Assembly: GCA_018434325.1 (NCBI GenBank)
Contig: JAHDPO010000024.1
Span: forward strand, 1 to 64,000
Reading direction: 5' to 3'
From: Clostridia bacterium
GTDB lineage: Bacteria > Bacillota > Peptococcia > DRI-13 > UBA5745
DNA length: 64,000 nucleotides
This document shows positions 43,567 to 54,360 of this stretch, in pieces. How positions within the stretch are numbered: position 1 is the first letter of the stretch; each line of letters begins with the position of its first letter. The position numbers and the translations under genes were made by a program. The notes below the pieces were generated by a model, which was not told the origin of the DNA, did no database searches, and saw nothing but the letters and a program-made list of their open reading frames with translations.

Positions 43567-43752
43567 GTCATCCAGAACACTTTTGCTGTTTATTAGGCTA
43601 TCCGTCTTCACTAAGCCAATGAAAATATTATCGAAATTTTCTAGGTTCATGAATCTAAATAGACAAGCGGAACATTCTTTATTGGAAAGAATATAATGGC
43701 TAGTAGTACCTTCACTTTGAAGTACTATTTAATATAAATTGGAGGAAATACA

Positions 43753-45362
<1,610 letters not shown>

Positions 45363-45387
45363 CATGTAAGCTGGCATCGAGTAAAAG

Positions 45388-45416
45388 GCTGTCGCAAATT
45401 TGCGGCAGCTTTTTTT
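45388..45416 (+). terminator. Terminator after the collagen-like gene
   Basis: GCTGTCGCA (45388-45396) pairs with TGCGGCAGC (45401-45409), followed by T7. It lies 26 bp after the stop. The core is shared with the terminator at 29665-29698. Confidence 0.88.
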
Positions 45417-45576
45417 CGTGCGGGCCCCCTCATTTGTGCAAATCTGCAAGCTGCAAGATTGCACTCCATATCGGAAACCTTGTTCAAATTGTTGAAGGAT
45501 TGAAGGGTTGCGGGTGCGAAGAGCCTTAATCACCCCACCAGTAGGGGGGTGGTGAGCTTGTTGAGGGGCCAACTTT

Positions 45577-45832
45577 GCTCAATTTTGCAGCTTTTCCCCC
45601 AATATATGATTTAAACAGAAGCTATTTTAAGCAATTTTGCAAGTTTAAAGTGTGTTGCTCTTTTGAAATAGTGTTTTACCTCTATCCCCGACACTAAATA
45701 AAGTCAAAAAGTAGTGTTCAGCCTCATTAAAGCAGGTTTCAGACACTTTAAACTTGAGATTTTGCTTATTTTCTACCCCGCTTTGCTCCCGCCTTACCCC
45801 GGGGGGGTCCCTAAAAAGCTGCAAAATTGAGC
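45577..45832. repeat. Interspersed inverted-repeat element, copy 5, with outer inverted repeats
   Basis: The inner element is 45629-45767 (139 bp) with arms AAGCAATTTTGCAAGTTTAA... and ...TTAAACTTGAGATTTTGCTT. Its core is in the opposite sense to copies 1, 2 and 4 (ACACTAAATA). In addition GCTCAATTTTGCAGCTTTT at 45577-45595 is exactly inverted at 45814-45832, enclosing the element. The right flank continues to 45869 (GCTTTGCGACAGCC) as in copy 1. The region 45363-46292 holds no protein gene that I can support. Confidence 0.87.
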
Positions 45833-46090
45833 AGTCAGCTCGCTCACACCAGTCAGCTTTGCGACAGCCTCCCCTTCAAGCGAGCAGCAAAAGGGCCTTT
45901 CACACTAATCTTTCATAGAATCGTACATGAACCTCTTTTTCTTACTTGTCTCAGCCAATCTTCAGCTCTTCGCCTATGCCCGCGAAAATTCTTATACTTG
46001 CACATTGCCTATTTTACCGGTCTTCTCTGTATCAATGGTTAGTTCTTGGATATCCATGTCGTCACCGCCTGAAGAAACTTAACATTTTTC

Positions 46091-46275
46091 CAGCGCGTGG
46101 CCTGCACACGACGCAAACGCTATTCCTTTGGTTTGGTGCGATGGGCAACCCACGTCTCTCAGCGCGTGGCCTGCACACGACGCAAACGCTGCTCTTTTGG
46201 TCTGGTGCGGTAGGCAACCCACGTCTCTCCGCACGTGTCCTACACGCAATGCAAACGCTGTTCCTGCCGCTGAGA
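46091..46275. repeat. 69 bp tandem repeat, two full and one partial copy
   Basis: Copies at 46091-46159 and 46160-46228 are about 90% identical (CAGCGCGTGGCCTGCACACG ... CCCACGTCTCT). A third, diverged and partial copy runs from 46229 to about 46275. The unit length is a multiple of three, and the minus frame reads as a repeated FASCAGHALRDVGCPSHQTK, but there is no ribosome binding site, so translation is doubtful. It lies just after the chemoreceptor stop codon. Confidence 0.85.
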
Positions 46276-46292
46276 CCCGTAGTGTTGGAAAA

Positions 46293-48074
46293 TCAATATT
46301 TTCCAAACGAATTATCCGCGCTCAGCGCAAACTTTGTTTGCGGCCTTCTATTCGAATATTCGGACGGTGAAGCAAATTCCCCGGCAGCGACTTCCGCCAG
46401 TTTGAATTTTCCAACCTCCTGCCGCATCAGGGCGGCCTGTGCAGACATTTCCTCGCTGGTGGCGGAGTTTTCTTCCGCAGTAGCGGCGTTGGTCTGCACG
46501 ACGGCGGAAATCTGGGAAAGCCCATCCCTCATTTGCTCAATTGCAACAGCCTGCTCGGCGGAGGACTCTTCAACTTTAACCATGACGTCCATAACATGCT
46601 GGGCATTCATTCCCAATGCCTGCAAAACCTGCGCCGTCTCGGATGTGATTTGTGTCCCGCGAGATACTGTGGCAACGGAATTTTGAATTAGTTCACTGGT
46701 TTCCTTGGCAGCGTCCGCAGACTTTGCCGCAAGGCTCCTAACCTCGTCAGCCACAACAGCAAAGCCCTTTCCGGCGGCGCCTGCCCGGGCTGCTTCGATG
46801 GCTGCGTTAAGCGCCAGAATATTGGTCTGGAAGGCGATATCCTCAATGACCTTTGTAATGTGTGCGATTTGATTGGAGGCAGCATTGATATCAGCCATTG
46901 CACCGTCAAGCTGTCTCATATGCTCATTGCCGTTCTTTACGCCTTCCCCGGCCTGTTCGGTCTGCTTTCTTGCTGTTTTTATATGAGTGGAATTTTCCTC
47001 CGCCTGCCTGGCAATGGTTTCCGAGGTAGCAGTAAGTTCCTCGACGGAAGCAGCCTGCTCCGTCGAACCTGTCGCAAGGGCTTGCGCGCCGCTGGATACC
47101 TGATCGGAGCCTGTGGCTACCTGTCCGGCAATCGTATTGATCTGCAGCATTGTATTGTTGAGCGTAAAAACCGTATTCTCCATCGTCTGTTTTAGGATTG
47201 CATAATCTCCGGGATATTCTAAATCCATCCGAAGCCTCAGATCCCCTTGCGATATTTTTGTAAACTTCTCAATGACGTCCGAAACAATTTTGCTTTGCAG
47301 TAAATTGACTTCTTGGATGAGCATTGCCATCTGGCCAAGCTCATCGTGGCTCTTGTAGTTAATTGCGGTATGCATATTGCCCTTGGCCATTTCTCCGTAA
47401 GCGCCTACAATTTCCTTGACAGGGGTAAGGATGGATTTTCTGATATTCCTTGAGATGATAATTGTCCAGATAACGGATATAACCAGAAAGATAAGTGATA
47501 ATGTATAGGCCATAGCTGCGCTGGCTTGGGCTTCTTTGGCCTGCTGCTCGGATCGCGCAGTTGACGAATTGGTGAGTTCAACCGCGATCTTTTCTTCCTC
47601 CTCACAAATGGGAAGATATTGATTATAATAAAGGTCAAGGGCCTTTTGCTTATTTGTTTCTGATGGCGTTAAAAGCAAGCTTTCTATTTCTTGCCGGATA
47701 GGGGCGCCCTTATCCAACAATGATTCTAAATTTTTTATTTGTTCGTCACGGTCGTGGTTTCTCTGGGTATTTGCATATTCCTCAAAAGTATGCTTAAGCG
47801 CCTCTCTGTCTATATGAACCTGATCCAAGTTGTTTTGTACGCTCTGGATATCATCGGCAATGAAAGCTTGCAGAAGGTCTCTTTCCACCGACAGCAGATA
47901 GTGCTGCATGGCCCCGGTCTGAGCAATGTTGGGTGTTGTGTATTGTGAATAATACCCTATCTGCGTATTCATTGCCGTGATGCTGTAAAAGGATATCGCC
48001 GCAGATAAAATCATAAAAACAAGTATGCTCCCAAACCCGAGGAGAAGCTTTTTGCTGATTGAAAAATTTTTCAT
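46293..48074 (-). CDS. Methyl-accepting chemotaxis protein
   Basis: A 593 aa chemoreceptor. One membrane helix at residues ~10-30, an outside four-helix-bundle sensor (~35-185), a second helix (~187-208), a HAMP domain ([21 protein letters not shown]...) and a long cytoplasmic signalling coiled coil. The hairpin tip reads [39 protein letters not shown] (residues ~415-457). It passes ligand signals to CheA/CheW. The last residues do not end in a CheR-binding NWETF-type motif. The ligand is unknown. GGAGGCAAGTTAT precedes the ATG. It follows the GGDEF/HD-GYP gene by 53 bp. Confidence 0.95.
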   Translation of the reverse strand: MKNFSISKKLLLGFGSILVFMILSAAISFYSITAMNTQIGYYSQYTTPNIAQTGAMQHYLLSVERDLLQAFIADDIQSVQNNLDQVHIDREALKHTFEEYANTQRNHDRDEQIKNLESLLDKGAPIRQEIESLLLTPSETNKQKALDLYYNQYLPICEEEEKIAVELTNSSTARSEQQAKEAQASAAMAYTLSLIFLVISVIWTIIISRNIRKSILTPVKEIVGAYGEMAKGNMHTAINYKSHDELGQMAMLIQEVNLLQSKIVSDVIEKFTKISQGDLRLRMDLEYPGDYAILKQTMENTVFTLNNTMLQINTIAGQVATGSDQVSSGAQALATGSTEQAASVEELTATSETIARQAEENSTHIKTARKQTEQAGEGVKNGNEHMRQLDGAMADINAASNQIAHITKVIEDIAFQTNILALNAAIEAARAGAAGKGFAVVADEVRSLAAKSADAAKETSELIQNSVATVSRGTQITSETAQVLQALGMNAQHVMDVMVKVEESSAEQAVAIEQMRDGLSQISAVVQTNAATAEENSATSEEMSAQAALMRQEVGKFKLAEVAAGEFASPSEYSNRRPQTKFALSADNSFGKY

Positions 48075-48127
48075 ATAACTTGCCTCCGAATATTGTATTT
48101 CATGTTCTGCTTAGGAATTTTTGCTTC

Positions 48128-50323
48128 TCAGCCTTGCTTTATGATATTGTCAAGAAAAATGCGTGCAATTGCAGGATCAAACTGAGTACCAGAATTACTT
48201 TCAATTTCCTGCAAAGCTTCCTCTTGACTCATGCGCTGCCGGTACACGCGATCATTCATCATCGCATCGAAGGCATCCGCTACGGTTAGAATTCGGCTGA
48301 GCAACGGGATATCTTCTCCTTTGAACCCATAGGGATAGCCTTTCCCATCCCACCTTTCGTGGTGGGAGAGAACGAAATCCGCTATCATTGCAAGCTCAGG
48401 GGTGGCCTGCACGATCCGATAACCTATTTCAGGATGACGCTTCATTTCCTCCCATTCCTCAGCGGTGAGGGCTGCCGGCTTTTTCAGAATATGCGGGTCG
48501 ATGCCCACCTTTCCAATATCATGCAAGAGAGCCAGTAAGGAGAGCTCAGACATCTCAATGGACGAAATCCCCAGCGCTCTTCCAATTAAGTGGCAATACT
48601 CCTCCAGCCTTTTGGAATGCTCCGCTGTTTCATTGCTGTTTTCATAAAGAGCAGCCAGCAAGGTATTGATAATCGCATTGCGGTAACTCTTGCCATTGAG
48701 CAGCTTGTGGCGAAGCATGGATTCTTCGGCTTCCTGCAGAATGTCTGAGATGCTGCTGTCTAAAGAATTTTTCACGGAGCATCCAAGAGACAAACTGTAT
48801 TGCAGGTTGCTTACATGGCAGGGAATCGGGGCATCCATGATATTCCGGACAATCTTCTCCGCTTTCTCAAGATCCGTCCGAGGCATAAAAATAACGAATT
48901 CATCTCCACCCCAACGGGCGATCAGATGGTCCGGCTCACAATTCTCCCGCAGCAGGGCAGCCACATTTTTCAGCAGAGCATCTCCGTTTTTGTAGCCAAA
49001 GGCGTCGTTAATAATCTTCAGACCGTTGATATCGCCCATAAGGACAGCAATCGGCAGATTTTCGGGAAGATCAAATTGAGCGATTGCCTCCTCTAAATAA
49101 TGCCTGTTGTGAAGGCCTGTCAGGGCGTCGTGGGAGCTTAGAAATTCAATATGCCGGCTATACTCCTTTTCTGCACTGATATCGCGGAATGTCATGACAA
49201 CCCCCATGATTTTTCCATCCGCCGTTTTGATCGGCGCTATACTGCCGGCGATGGAAAAATAGTTGCCCTGACGATTGACTAGCTCTGTATTCTTGGCAAA
49301 TCTTACAATGCAGCCGGTTGCCAGCACCGCTTGTATGGAGTCTGCCGCAGGCAAGCCGTCGTCTTCACTTCTCAATATGAACACATCGGTAAAAGGCCTG
49401 CCAATCACCAGGTCTTGATCCCACCCGGTCAATTCCTGCGCCATAGCATTTAATCCGGTAATTCTGCCATGATTGTCTGTTGTGACCACGCCTTCGCCGA
49501 TGGATTGCAGCGTCGTCTTGAGCCATTCTTTTTCTTGCTGCAGTTCTTCCCGGTAACGTTCCCGGTCTGTCACATCAAAAAGTACGGTACAGAGTAATCT
49601 GTGTCCTTCCTCAAAAACTGCGGAGGGATAGACGTCAAAAAACCGTATTTCTCCATTTTTCAGCCGGTGGGGGGCGGCTGCATAGAGAATTCTGCTCATG
49701 AATTCTACCCGCATCTTATCAGCCTGCTGCTCCGGCGGCAAAAGATTGAATTCCTGAACCCTATGCCCCAGCATTTCCGCTTTGGAATACCCCAAATAAT
49801 CACACAGGGAGGAATTCACCCGTATGATTTCTCCATTGACGGTATCAATGGTCATTTTGAATGCACTGTGATCTTCAAACATGGCCTGCATGCGCTGAGT
49901 AAAAATCTCATTTTCATGCCGTATTCGTTTCAGTTCCGAGACGTCTCTGCTCAGCAGCAGGACATAGCGGATTTCCTTTCCATCCGTGACCGGTACCATC
50001 TCAGTCTGCCAGTGCTGTGTTCCGGTTTCAGCTTCATATTCCTGTTCAAAATTGACGGTTTTGCCGCTTTCAATGCATTGTGCCAGGTAATCGATCATGC
50101 TTTGGCAGGTCTTCCCGTCAACTACCTGCTCAAGCTTCATCCCCTGAATGTCTTTATGCCCTGTGAGCTCTTTATGTACCGTATTGTTTTGAAGATAGCG
50201 GTAGGTTCCGGTTCCGCTTCTGTATTCGAGAAGGCTGACCGCCTCCGGCATACGATTAAATAAATAATCAAATGCTTCCAACAGCTCTGCCGCGCGGCCG
50301 TGATAAATTTTCTGCTCCAACAA
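48128..50323 (-). CDS. PAS-GGDEF-HD-GYP cyclic-di-GMP signalling protein
   Basis: A 731 aa soluble protein: three PAS-like sensor domains (about 15-135, 145-260, 270-395), a GGDEF diguanylate cyclase domain (~400-550, intact RWGGDEFVIFMP) and an HD-GYP phosphodiesterase domain (~560-728: LLHDIGKVGI, HHERWDGKGYPYG, VADAFDAM). It could both make and break cyclic-di-GMP. The GGDEF signature is complete, and so are the HD and GYP motifs, so neither half is visibly dead. Translation starts at TTG 50323 after GAGGGTGAGGAAAC. An extended -10 (TGTTATAAT, 50363-50355) lies upstream. It is next to a chemoreceptor gene, which suggests motility or lifestyle control. Confidence 0.93.
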   Translation of the reverse strand: MLEQKIYHGRAAELLEAFDYLFNRMPEAVSLLEYRSGTGTYRYLQNNTVHKELTGHKDIQGMKLEQVVDGKTCQSMIDYLAQCIESGKTVNFEQEYEAETGTQHWQTEMVPVTDGKEIRYVLLLSRDVSELKRIRHENEIFTQRMQAMFEDHSAFKMTIDTVNGEIIRVNSSLCDYLGYSKAEMLGHRVQEFNLLPPEQQADKMRVEFMSRILYAAAPHRLKNGEIRFFDVYPSAVFEEGHRLLCTVLFDVTDRERYREELQQEKEWLKTTLQSIGEGVVTTDNHGRITGLNAMAQELTGWDQDLVIGRPFTDVFILRSEDDGLPAADSIQAVLATGCIVRFAKNTELVNRQGNYFSIAGSIAPIKTADGKIMGVVMTFRDISAEKEYSRHIEFLSSHDALTGLHNRHYLEEAIAQFDLPENLPIAVLMGDINGLKIINDAFGYKNGDALLKNVAALLRENCEPDHLIARWGGDEFVIFMPRTDLEKAEKIVRNIMDAPIPCHVSNLQYSLSLGCSVKNSLDSSISDILQEAEESMLRHKLLNGKSYRNAIINTLLAALYENSNETAEHSKRLEEYCHLIGRALGISSIEMSELSLLALLHDIGKVGIDPHILKKPAALTAEEWEEMKRHPEIGYRIVQATPELAMIADFVLSHHERWDGKGYPYGFKGEDIPLLSRILTVADAFDAMMNDRVYRQRMSQEEALQEIESNSGTQFDPAIARIFLDNIIKQG

Positions 50324-50354
50324 GTTTCCTCACCCTCTTATCCCGTTATATTTA

Positions 50355-50363
50355 ATTATAACA
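50355..50363 (-). promoter_or_regulatory. Extended -10 promoter of the GGDEF/HD-GYP gene
   Basis: TGTTATAAT on the minus strand, 32 bp before the TTG start. No strong -35 is present, which is acceptable for extended -10 promoters. Confidence 0.5.
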
Positions 50364-50392
50364 AAGCTTGCTAGATATATTCTGAACATGCA

Positions 50393-50439
50393 AAATAGAG
50401 GGGGTTTGCTTCTGCTTAGGAAGCAAACCCCCTCTATTT
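50393..50439. terminator. Bidirectional terminator after the SARP-type regulator
   Basis: A 20 bp perfect inverted repeat: AAATAGAGGGGGTTTGCTTC at 50393-50412 and its complement at 50420-50439. T-rich edges on both sides let it end transcription in either direction. Confidence 0.8.
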
Positions 50440-50471
50440 AGATTATCCAGGGAACCATGCCGGAACGGATA

Positions 50472-51596
50472 TCATAATTCCTTTACGCAGTCGAACAATT
50501 TCTGCATGGACATATTTGGCGTAATTCCCAGCTCCAATCGATATAATTCTTTAATTTTGTTGTAGTGTGCAACAATTGACGCTTTATCTTTTTTCATAAG
50601 ATACAGTTGCAGCAGCATTTCGTTCAATTCATCATCACAGGGGATGATGGCAAGGGCTTTTCGCAGAGTGTTCTCTGCAGCCGGATAGTCTAATTCATGT
50701 ATATAGTATCCGGCAAATTCAGAAACTACTCTACGATACCTCTTTGCATATTCTTCCGCTTTGCTCTGAGCCCAGTGATACACATTGTCCTCCAGGTAAT
50801 TCCCCTTATATAAGCCGATTATTTTTTTGAACCCTGCAATGGCTGCGGCGGAAACCGTAATTTCGGTATCTGTCAGCGCTTCAAACTCAGAGACGTCGAT
50901 ATATACATCCGAAAGCTCCAGCTTGTAGCTGCCATTGATAAATGAGAAATCAAATTTGATATTTGCTGACAACAGTGTTTTTTTTACATTATAGACAGTG
51001 GTATAGAGATTTGTTTTGAGCTGTTTTTCCACATCACATTCGGGCCAAATGGCCTCCATGATTTTCCACTTCGATACCACGTTATTTAAATTTTGCAGCA
51101 TAAAGGCAAAGAGTTCCTTCGTCTTTGCGGTACGCCATTTAATCGCTTCCCTGCATCCCGCTCCGTATACCGATAATCTTCCAAAGCAATAGATGCGACC
51201 TTTGTCCGCAGGCATTTGGGAAACGGCCGCCAACGGCTTCACTTTTTTCAGCCTTGTTATAACCTCTGCAATATCGTCTGGAGAAAAGGGTTTGAGTATG
51301 TAATCAATGGCGTTGACCCGAAAGGCTTCGAGAGCATATTTGTCATAGGCGGTAACGAATACGATCTCAATATCACTGCCTGCATCCATGATTTTTTCCG
51401 CAAGCTCCAAACCGGATATGTCGGACATTTCGATATCGAGAAAAGCGACGTCCGGCTTCAGGCTTCGCATTTCGGCAAGGGCGTCCGCCCCATTCGTAAA
51501 AGCCCCGACCACACAGACCTGGCCGGTCTGTTCAAGGAATATCCTTAGAATATCGAGTGCGGGCTTTTCATCATCAACAATCATTGCATGGAACAT
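50472..51596 (-). CDS. Response regulator with SARP/BTAD-type DNA-binding domain
   Basis: A 374 aa response regulator. Receiver domain at ~1-120: acidic pocket IVDDE, phospho-Asp in VAFLDIEM, Thr in FVTAYD and Lys in ILKPF. It is followed by a winged-helix OmpR-like DNA-binding domain (~140-225: GRLSVYG ... WRTAKTKELFAFML ... LKTNLYTTVYNVKKTL) and a C-terminal bacterial transcriptional activator (TPR-like) domain (~235-370). Such receiver-SARP proteins pair with LytS-type kinases in Clostridia. The ATG at 51596 lies behind AAGGAGG; the ATG at 51626 lies before that site and overlaps the kinase stop. Target genes are not visible. Confidence 0.88.
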   Translation of the reverse strand: MFHAMIVDDEKPALDILRIFLEQTGQVCVVGAFTNGADALAEMRSLKPDVAFLDIEMSDISGLELAEKIMDAGSDIEIVFVTAYDKYALEAFRVNAIDYILKPFSPDDIAEVITRLKKVKPLAAVSQMPADKGRIYCFGRLSVYGAGCREAIKWRTAKTKELFAFMLQNLNNVVSKWKIMEAIWPECDVEKQLKTNLYTTVYNVKKTLLSANIKFDFSFINGSYKLELSDVYIDVSEFEALTDTEITVSAAAIAGFKKIIGLYKGNYLEDNVYHWAQSKAEEYAKRYRRVVSEFAGYYIHELDYPAAENTLRKALAIIPCDDELNEMLLQLYLMKKDKASIVAHYNKIKELYRLELGITPNMSMQKLFDCVKEL

Positions 51597-51612
51597 ATAG
51601 TGCGGCGCCTCC

Positions 51613-52800
51613 TTATGCGACAGCATCCAATATTGTTATTGTTACAGCCGTTCCTTCGCCTTTTGCGCTTTGAATATCAAGCTGTGCGTTCCTCCAGCTT
51701 TTGATACGCCTGGTTACATTGGAAAAGCCGACTCCCTCGCTTGACGATGTGATATTTTTTAGCTGGTTGAGCTGTTCCGGCCCCATCCCAATTCCTGTGT
51801 CGCTGACCTTTATGATAACAGATCCCTGATCTTTTTCCGCGGATATCAGGATGGTTCCGCCAGCGTCTTTTTTGCACAGACCATGCTTGATGGCGTTTTC
51901 CACCAAAGGCTGGATGCAAAACGAAAGCACTTCCATTTTGAGCAGCTCCGGTTCAATATGATATGCAACGCTGATTTTCTCGCCAAAACGGGCCTTTTCT
52001 ATTTCAACATAGGCCTGAATCAATTCAAGTTCTCTCCCTAAAGGTATCATTATCGATTGATTATCAATATCAAACGTAAGCCTGAGATATTTACTGAAAT
52101 CGACAAGCAGGCTTGCAGCCCTTTCGCTGTCCGTGTAACAAAAGGATGAGATGGTGTTGATTGTGTTATACAAAAAGTGGGGCTTAATCTGTGCCTGCAG
52201 AAAAGCCAGTTCATTTTTGGCCGCTTCTTCGTGGGAATTGACAATTGCTGCGAGGTTATCGTGATAATGCTGTATCAAAATTTTAGACAGTGAATAGGAG
52301 GCCACAAGCATAACACATATATCATATATCAACAGAATCATATGGCCGTCCATCTTTTCTGTGATGAATTGTTTAACACTAAACAGCATCACGCATAAGA
52401 TACTAACAAGAAAAACCAAACGAGTGTTCGTTACGTTGGAAAAGACCGTGGAAACAAATATTGTAGCCATGAAAGCACATACTACAACGATTGAAGTATC
52501 ATGGACCATGACGAGGTAGAAGGAGATAATCACGAAAAGAAAACTGCACAAATATTCCTTTGAACGAATCGGAATCCTTTTAGAGCTAACGAATAAATCC
52601 GCTGATATAACTATAATGCAGTTAATGATTGTGGGTACAATGATAAAATCCTTCAAATACCTCTTAGGAATATCTACTGGGTACTGTTTTGCTGCAAAAT
52701 ACCAAACAATACGTGCGAGGGTAATTAAAGCAATACAAACATAGCCGGTCTTTACAATATACCAGCACCATTTGATGGAATCTATGGGTGTTTTAGTCAT
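51613..52800 (-). CDS. LytS-type sensor histidine kinase
   Basis: A 395 aa kinase with about six membrane helices in residues 10-190. It continues with a His_kinase domain with the phosphorylated His in QIKPHFLYNTINTISSF and an HATPase domain (N-box QPLVENAIKHGL, G-box DTGIGMG). The N-terminal sensor is not one I recognise. It overlaps or directly precedes the response regulator gene, its evident partner. The ATG at 52800 follows AGGGAGAAAATGG; a GTG at 52821 is an alternative. Confidence 0.9.
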   Translation of the reverse strand: MTKTPIDSIKWCWYIVKTGYVCIALITLARIVWYFAAKQYPVDIPKRYLKDFIIVPTIINCIIVISADLFVSSKRIPIRSKEYLCSFLFVIISFYLVMVHDTSIVVVCAFMATIFVSTVFSNVTNTRLVFLVSILCVMLFSVKQFITEKMDGHMILLIYDICVMLVASYSLSKILIQHYHDNLAAIVNSHEEAAKNELAFLQAQIKPHFLYNTINTISSFCYTDSERAASLLVDFSKYLRLTFDIDNQSIMIPLGRELELIQAYVEIEKARFGEKISVAYHIEPELLKMEVLSFCIQPLVENAIKHGLCKKDAGGTILISAEKDQGSVIIKVSDTGIGMGPEQLNQLKNITSSSEGVGFSNVTRRIKSWRNAQLDIQSAKGEGTAVTITILDAVA

Positions 52801-52878
52801 GGACCATTTTCTCCCTTGCACTTTACCCTTTTCTCCCCCCTCTCCTTGATTTTACAGCATGATCAGAGCAAAGTATAC

Positions 52879-52935
52879 ATATATAAAACAATAAAAAGCG
52901 TGAGGCAGCCTCACGCTTTTTATTGTTTTATATAT
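52879..52935. terminator. 28 bp perfect palindromic terminator
   Basis: ATATATAAAACAATAAAAAG... (52879-52906) is an exact inverted repeat of 52908-52935 around one base. The GC core GCGTGAGGC/GCCTCACGC is flanked by A-runs and T-runs, so it works in both directions. The right arm reaches the stop codon of the FMN reductase gene. Confidence 0.88.
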
Positions 52936-53579
52936 CAGCCCTTAACCATAGATTTTCCCAATTCATAGGCTTTTCGACAGTCCTCTGGAAAAACTTTTTC
53001 CCTACGTTCTTTCCGCTCTGCTTCATTAAAACTCGCCATATGATATTTGCTATAATCATTTACCTGCAGCGTTTCCGTTGCTGCAATGGTTTGCTCATAT
53101 CCGAAACGGCCGAACATCGTTTTATATTTTTCAAACAAGGCATTGTATCCAATTTTATCAGTCATACTCTCCGGAACATTCATCGTATAGATAAATGCCG
53201 ATTTTTTTATGTTGCCATTATAAAAAGTCTGAGAATAATCATCATATGAGAGATATTGAAATAGGAATCGTTCCAAAAAAGCCTTTGTCATGGCAGACAC
53301 ATCACTGAAATATATTGGTGAACCAAGAATCAGGCCATCACAGCTATGTATTGTTTCAAGCACCGGTTTAAGCTCATCGTTTAGATTACAACGTCCCAGA
53401 CTTTTGCCGTTTTTGAGCTTACAGGCCATGCAGCCAGTACAGCCTTTATAGGTTAAGTCATAAAGATTGATCAGCTCCGTCTCTGCGCCTTCGCTTTGTG
53501 CGCCTTCCAGCGCTTTATTCAATAGGACATGCGTATTCCAGTTTTTGCGAGGGCTTCCGTTTACAGCTACAATTTTCAT
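52935..53579 (-). CDS. NAD(P)H-dependent FMN reductase / iron-sulfur flavoprotein-like
   Basis: A 214 aa flavodoxin-fold protein. It begins MKIVAVNGSPRKNWNTHVLL (FMN phosphate-binding loop GSPRKxxNT) and has a Cys cluster CTGCMACK ... C near residues 47-64, as in iron-sulfur flavoproteins and related reductases of anaerobes, then the flavin loop LGSPIYFSDVSAMTKAFLER. It reduces flavin or quinone-like substrates with NAD(P)H or ferredoxin. It is divergent from an HxlR regulator, a common pairing for redox or electrophile stress genes. Confidence 0.87.
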   Translation of the reverse strand: MKIVAVNGSPRKNWNTHVLLNKALEGAQSEGAETELINLYDLTYKGCTGCMACKLKNGKSLGRCNLNDELKPVLETIHSCDGLILGSPIYFSDVSAMTKAFLERFLFQYLSYDDYSQTFYNGNIKKSAFIYTMNVPESMTDKIGYNALFEKYKTMFGRFGYEQTIAATETLQVNDYSKYHMASFNEAERKERREKVFPEDCRKAYELGKSMVKG

Positions 53580-53630
53580 TGGCTAGCCACCTTTACGAGA
53601 GATTTGAAGTAAAACAAATAGCTTTTTCAA

Positions 53631-53666
53631 TGTTGTTTATTATATAATACAAGAAACAAAACAACA
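53631..53666. promoter_or_regulatory. Inverted repeat between FMN reductase and hxlR genes
   Basis: TGTTGTTT (53631-53638) and AAACAACA (53659-53666) flank TATATAATAC, which has a -10-like core. It is a likely operator for the HxlR protein controlling both genes. Confidence 0.55.
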
Positions 53667-53709
53667 ATTACGCACATTTTTGTTCCTTAACATGTATAAT
53701 GGAGGATTT

Positions 53710-54111
53710 ATGGAAAATATAACATGCTCAGAGGGATCGGCTAAAGAAAAGGGTGGGGAATGCCCCATTCTCTATGCATTAAAGCTGATCGGTCAAAAAT
53801 GGAGACTCCCTATTTTATGGGAGCTTGTCAATCATGACGTACTGCACTACAATGAACTGAAGCGTCATATTCCCGGGATTACAAATACGGCGTTGACAAG
53901 ATGCTTACGGGAACTTGAGGGATTTGGTCTGGTTAATCGGCTTGAATATAGTACCATCCCGCCATCTGTAGAATATAGCTTAGCAGATCGGGGCAAAGCG
54001 TTGCTGCCAACATTAATTGAGTTGTATCGCTGGAGCGAGGAGCAAATGAAACTTAATACGGTATCCGTAATGTCGCTGCACAGGTCGCAGGCAGAGTCTA
54101 GTTTATATTAG
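53710..54111 (+). CDS. HxlR-family transcriptional regulator
   Basis: A 133 aa winged-helix regulator of the HxlR/HypR/YodB group. Typical text: CPILYALKLIGQKWRLPILWEL, ELKRHIPGITNTALTRCLREL (recognition helix) and PPSVEYSLADRGKAL. The Cys in ECPI matches the conserved sensing Cys of the group; another lies in NITCSEG. Such regulators react to diamide, quinones or aldehydes. The ATG at 53710 follows GGAGGATTT. Divergent from the FMN reductase it probably controls. Confidence 0.9.
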   Translation: MENITCSEGSAKEKGGECPILYALKLIGQKWRLPILWELVNHDVLHYNELKRHIPGITNTALTRCLRELEGFGLVNRLEYSTIPPSVEYSLADRGKALLPTLIELYRWSEEQMKLNTVSVMSLHRSQAESSLY

Positions 54112-54156
54112 AAATACACCCTCCAGCGAGCAAAAGTACGGTTGCGGGTGCTAACT

Positions 54157-54284
54157 GCGCAAAATTTCAAGTTTAGTGGTGTCAACCACATCATTTGACC
54201 TGTTTTTAGCCTGAAAACGGGGTAAAAGCGGGTCAAAATGTTGTTTTTACAACAACAGCACACTTTAAACTTGAAATTTTGCTC
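54157..54284. repeat. Interspersed inverted-repeat element, copy 6 (128 bp)
   Basis: Arms at 54157-54182 (GCGCAAAATTTCAAGTTTA, with a changed inner part GTGGTGT) and 54260-54284 (ACACTTTAAACTTGAAATTTTGCTC). The core is 10 bp shorter and unlike the others. The right flank begins ATTTTCTAC as in copies 1 and 5 but then stops. Between the hxlR gene and the tRNA. Confidence 0.82.
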
Positions 54285-54360
54285 ATTTTCTACGGTTTTC
54301 ATGCGCTAACCGGCGCCAACGGCGTCCGGCCGGATACCGCTCTGCTCCTCCGGCAATAAA

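Noticed and set aside
46079-46306. Minus-strand 75-codon Cys/His repeat peptide
   Set aside because: It comes from the 69 bp tandem repeats, lacks a ribosome binding site and overlaps the chemoreceptor stop; kept only as a repeat feature.
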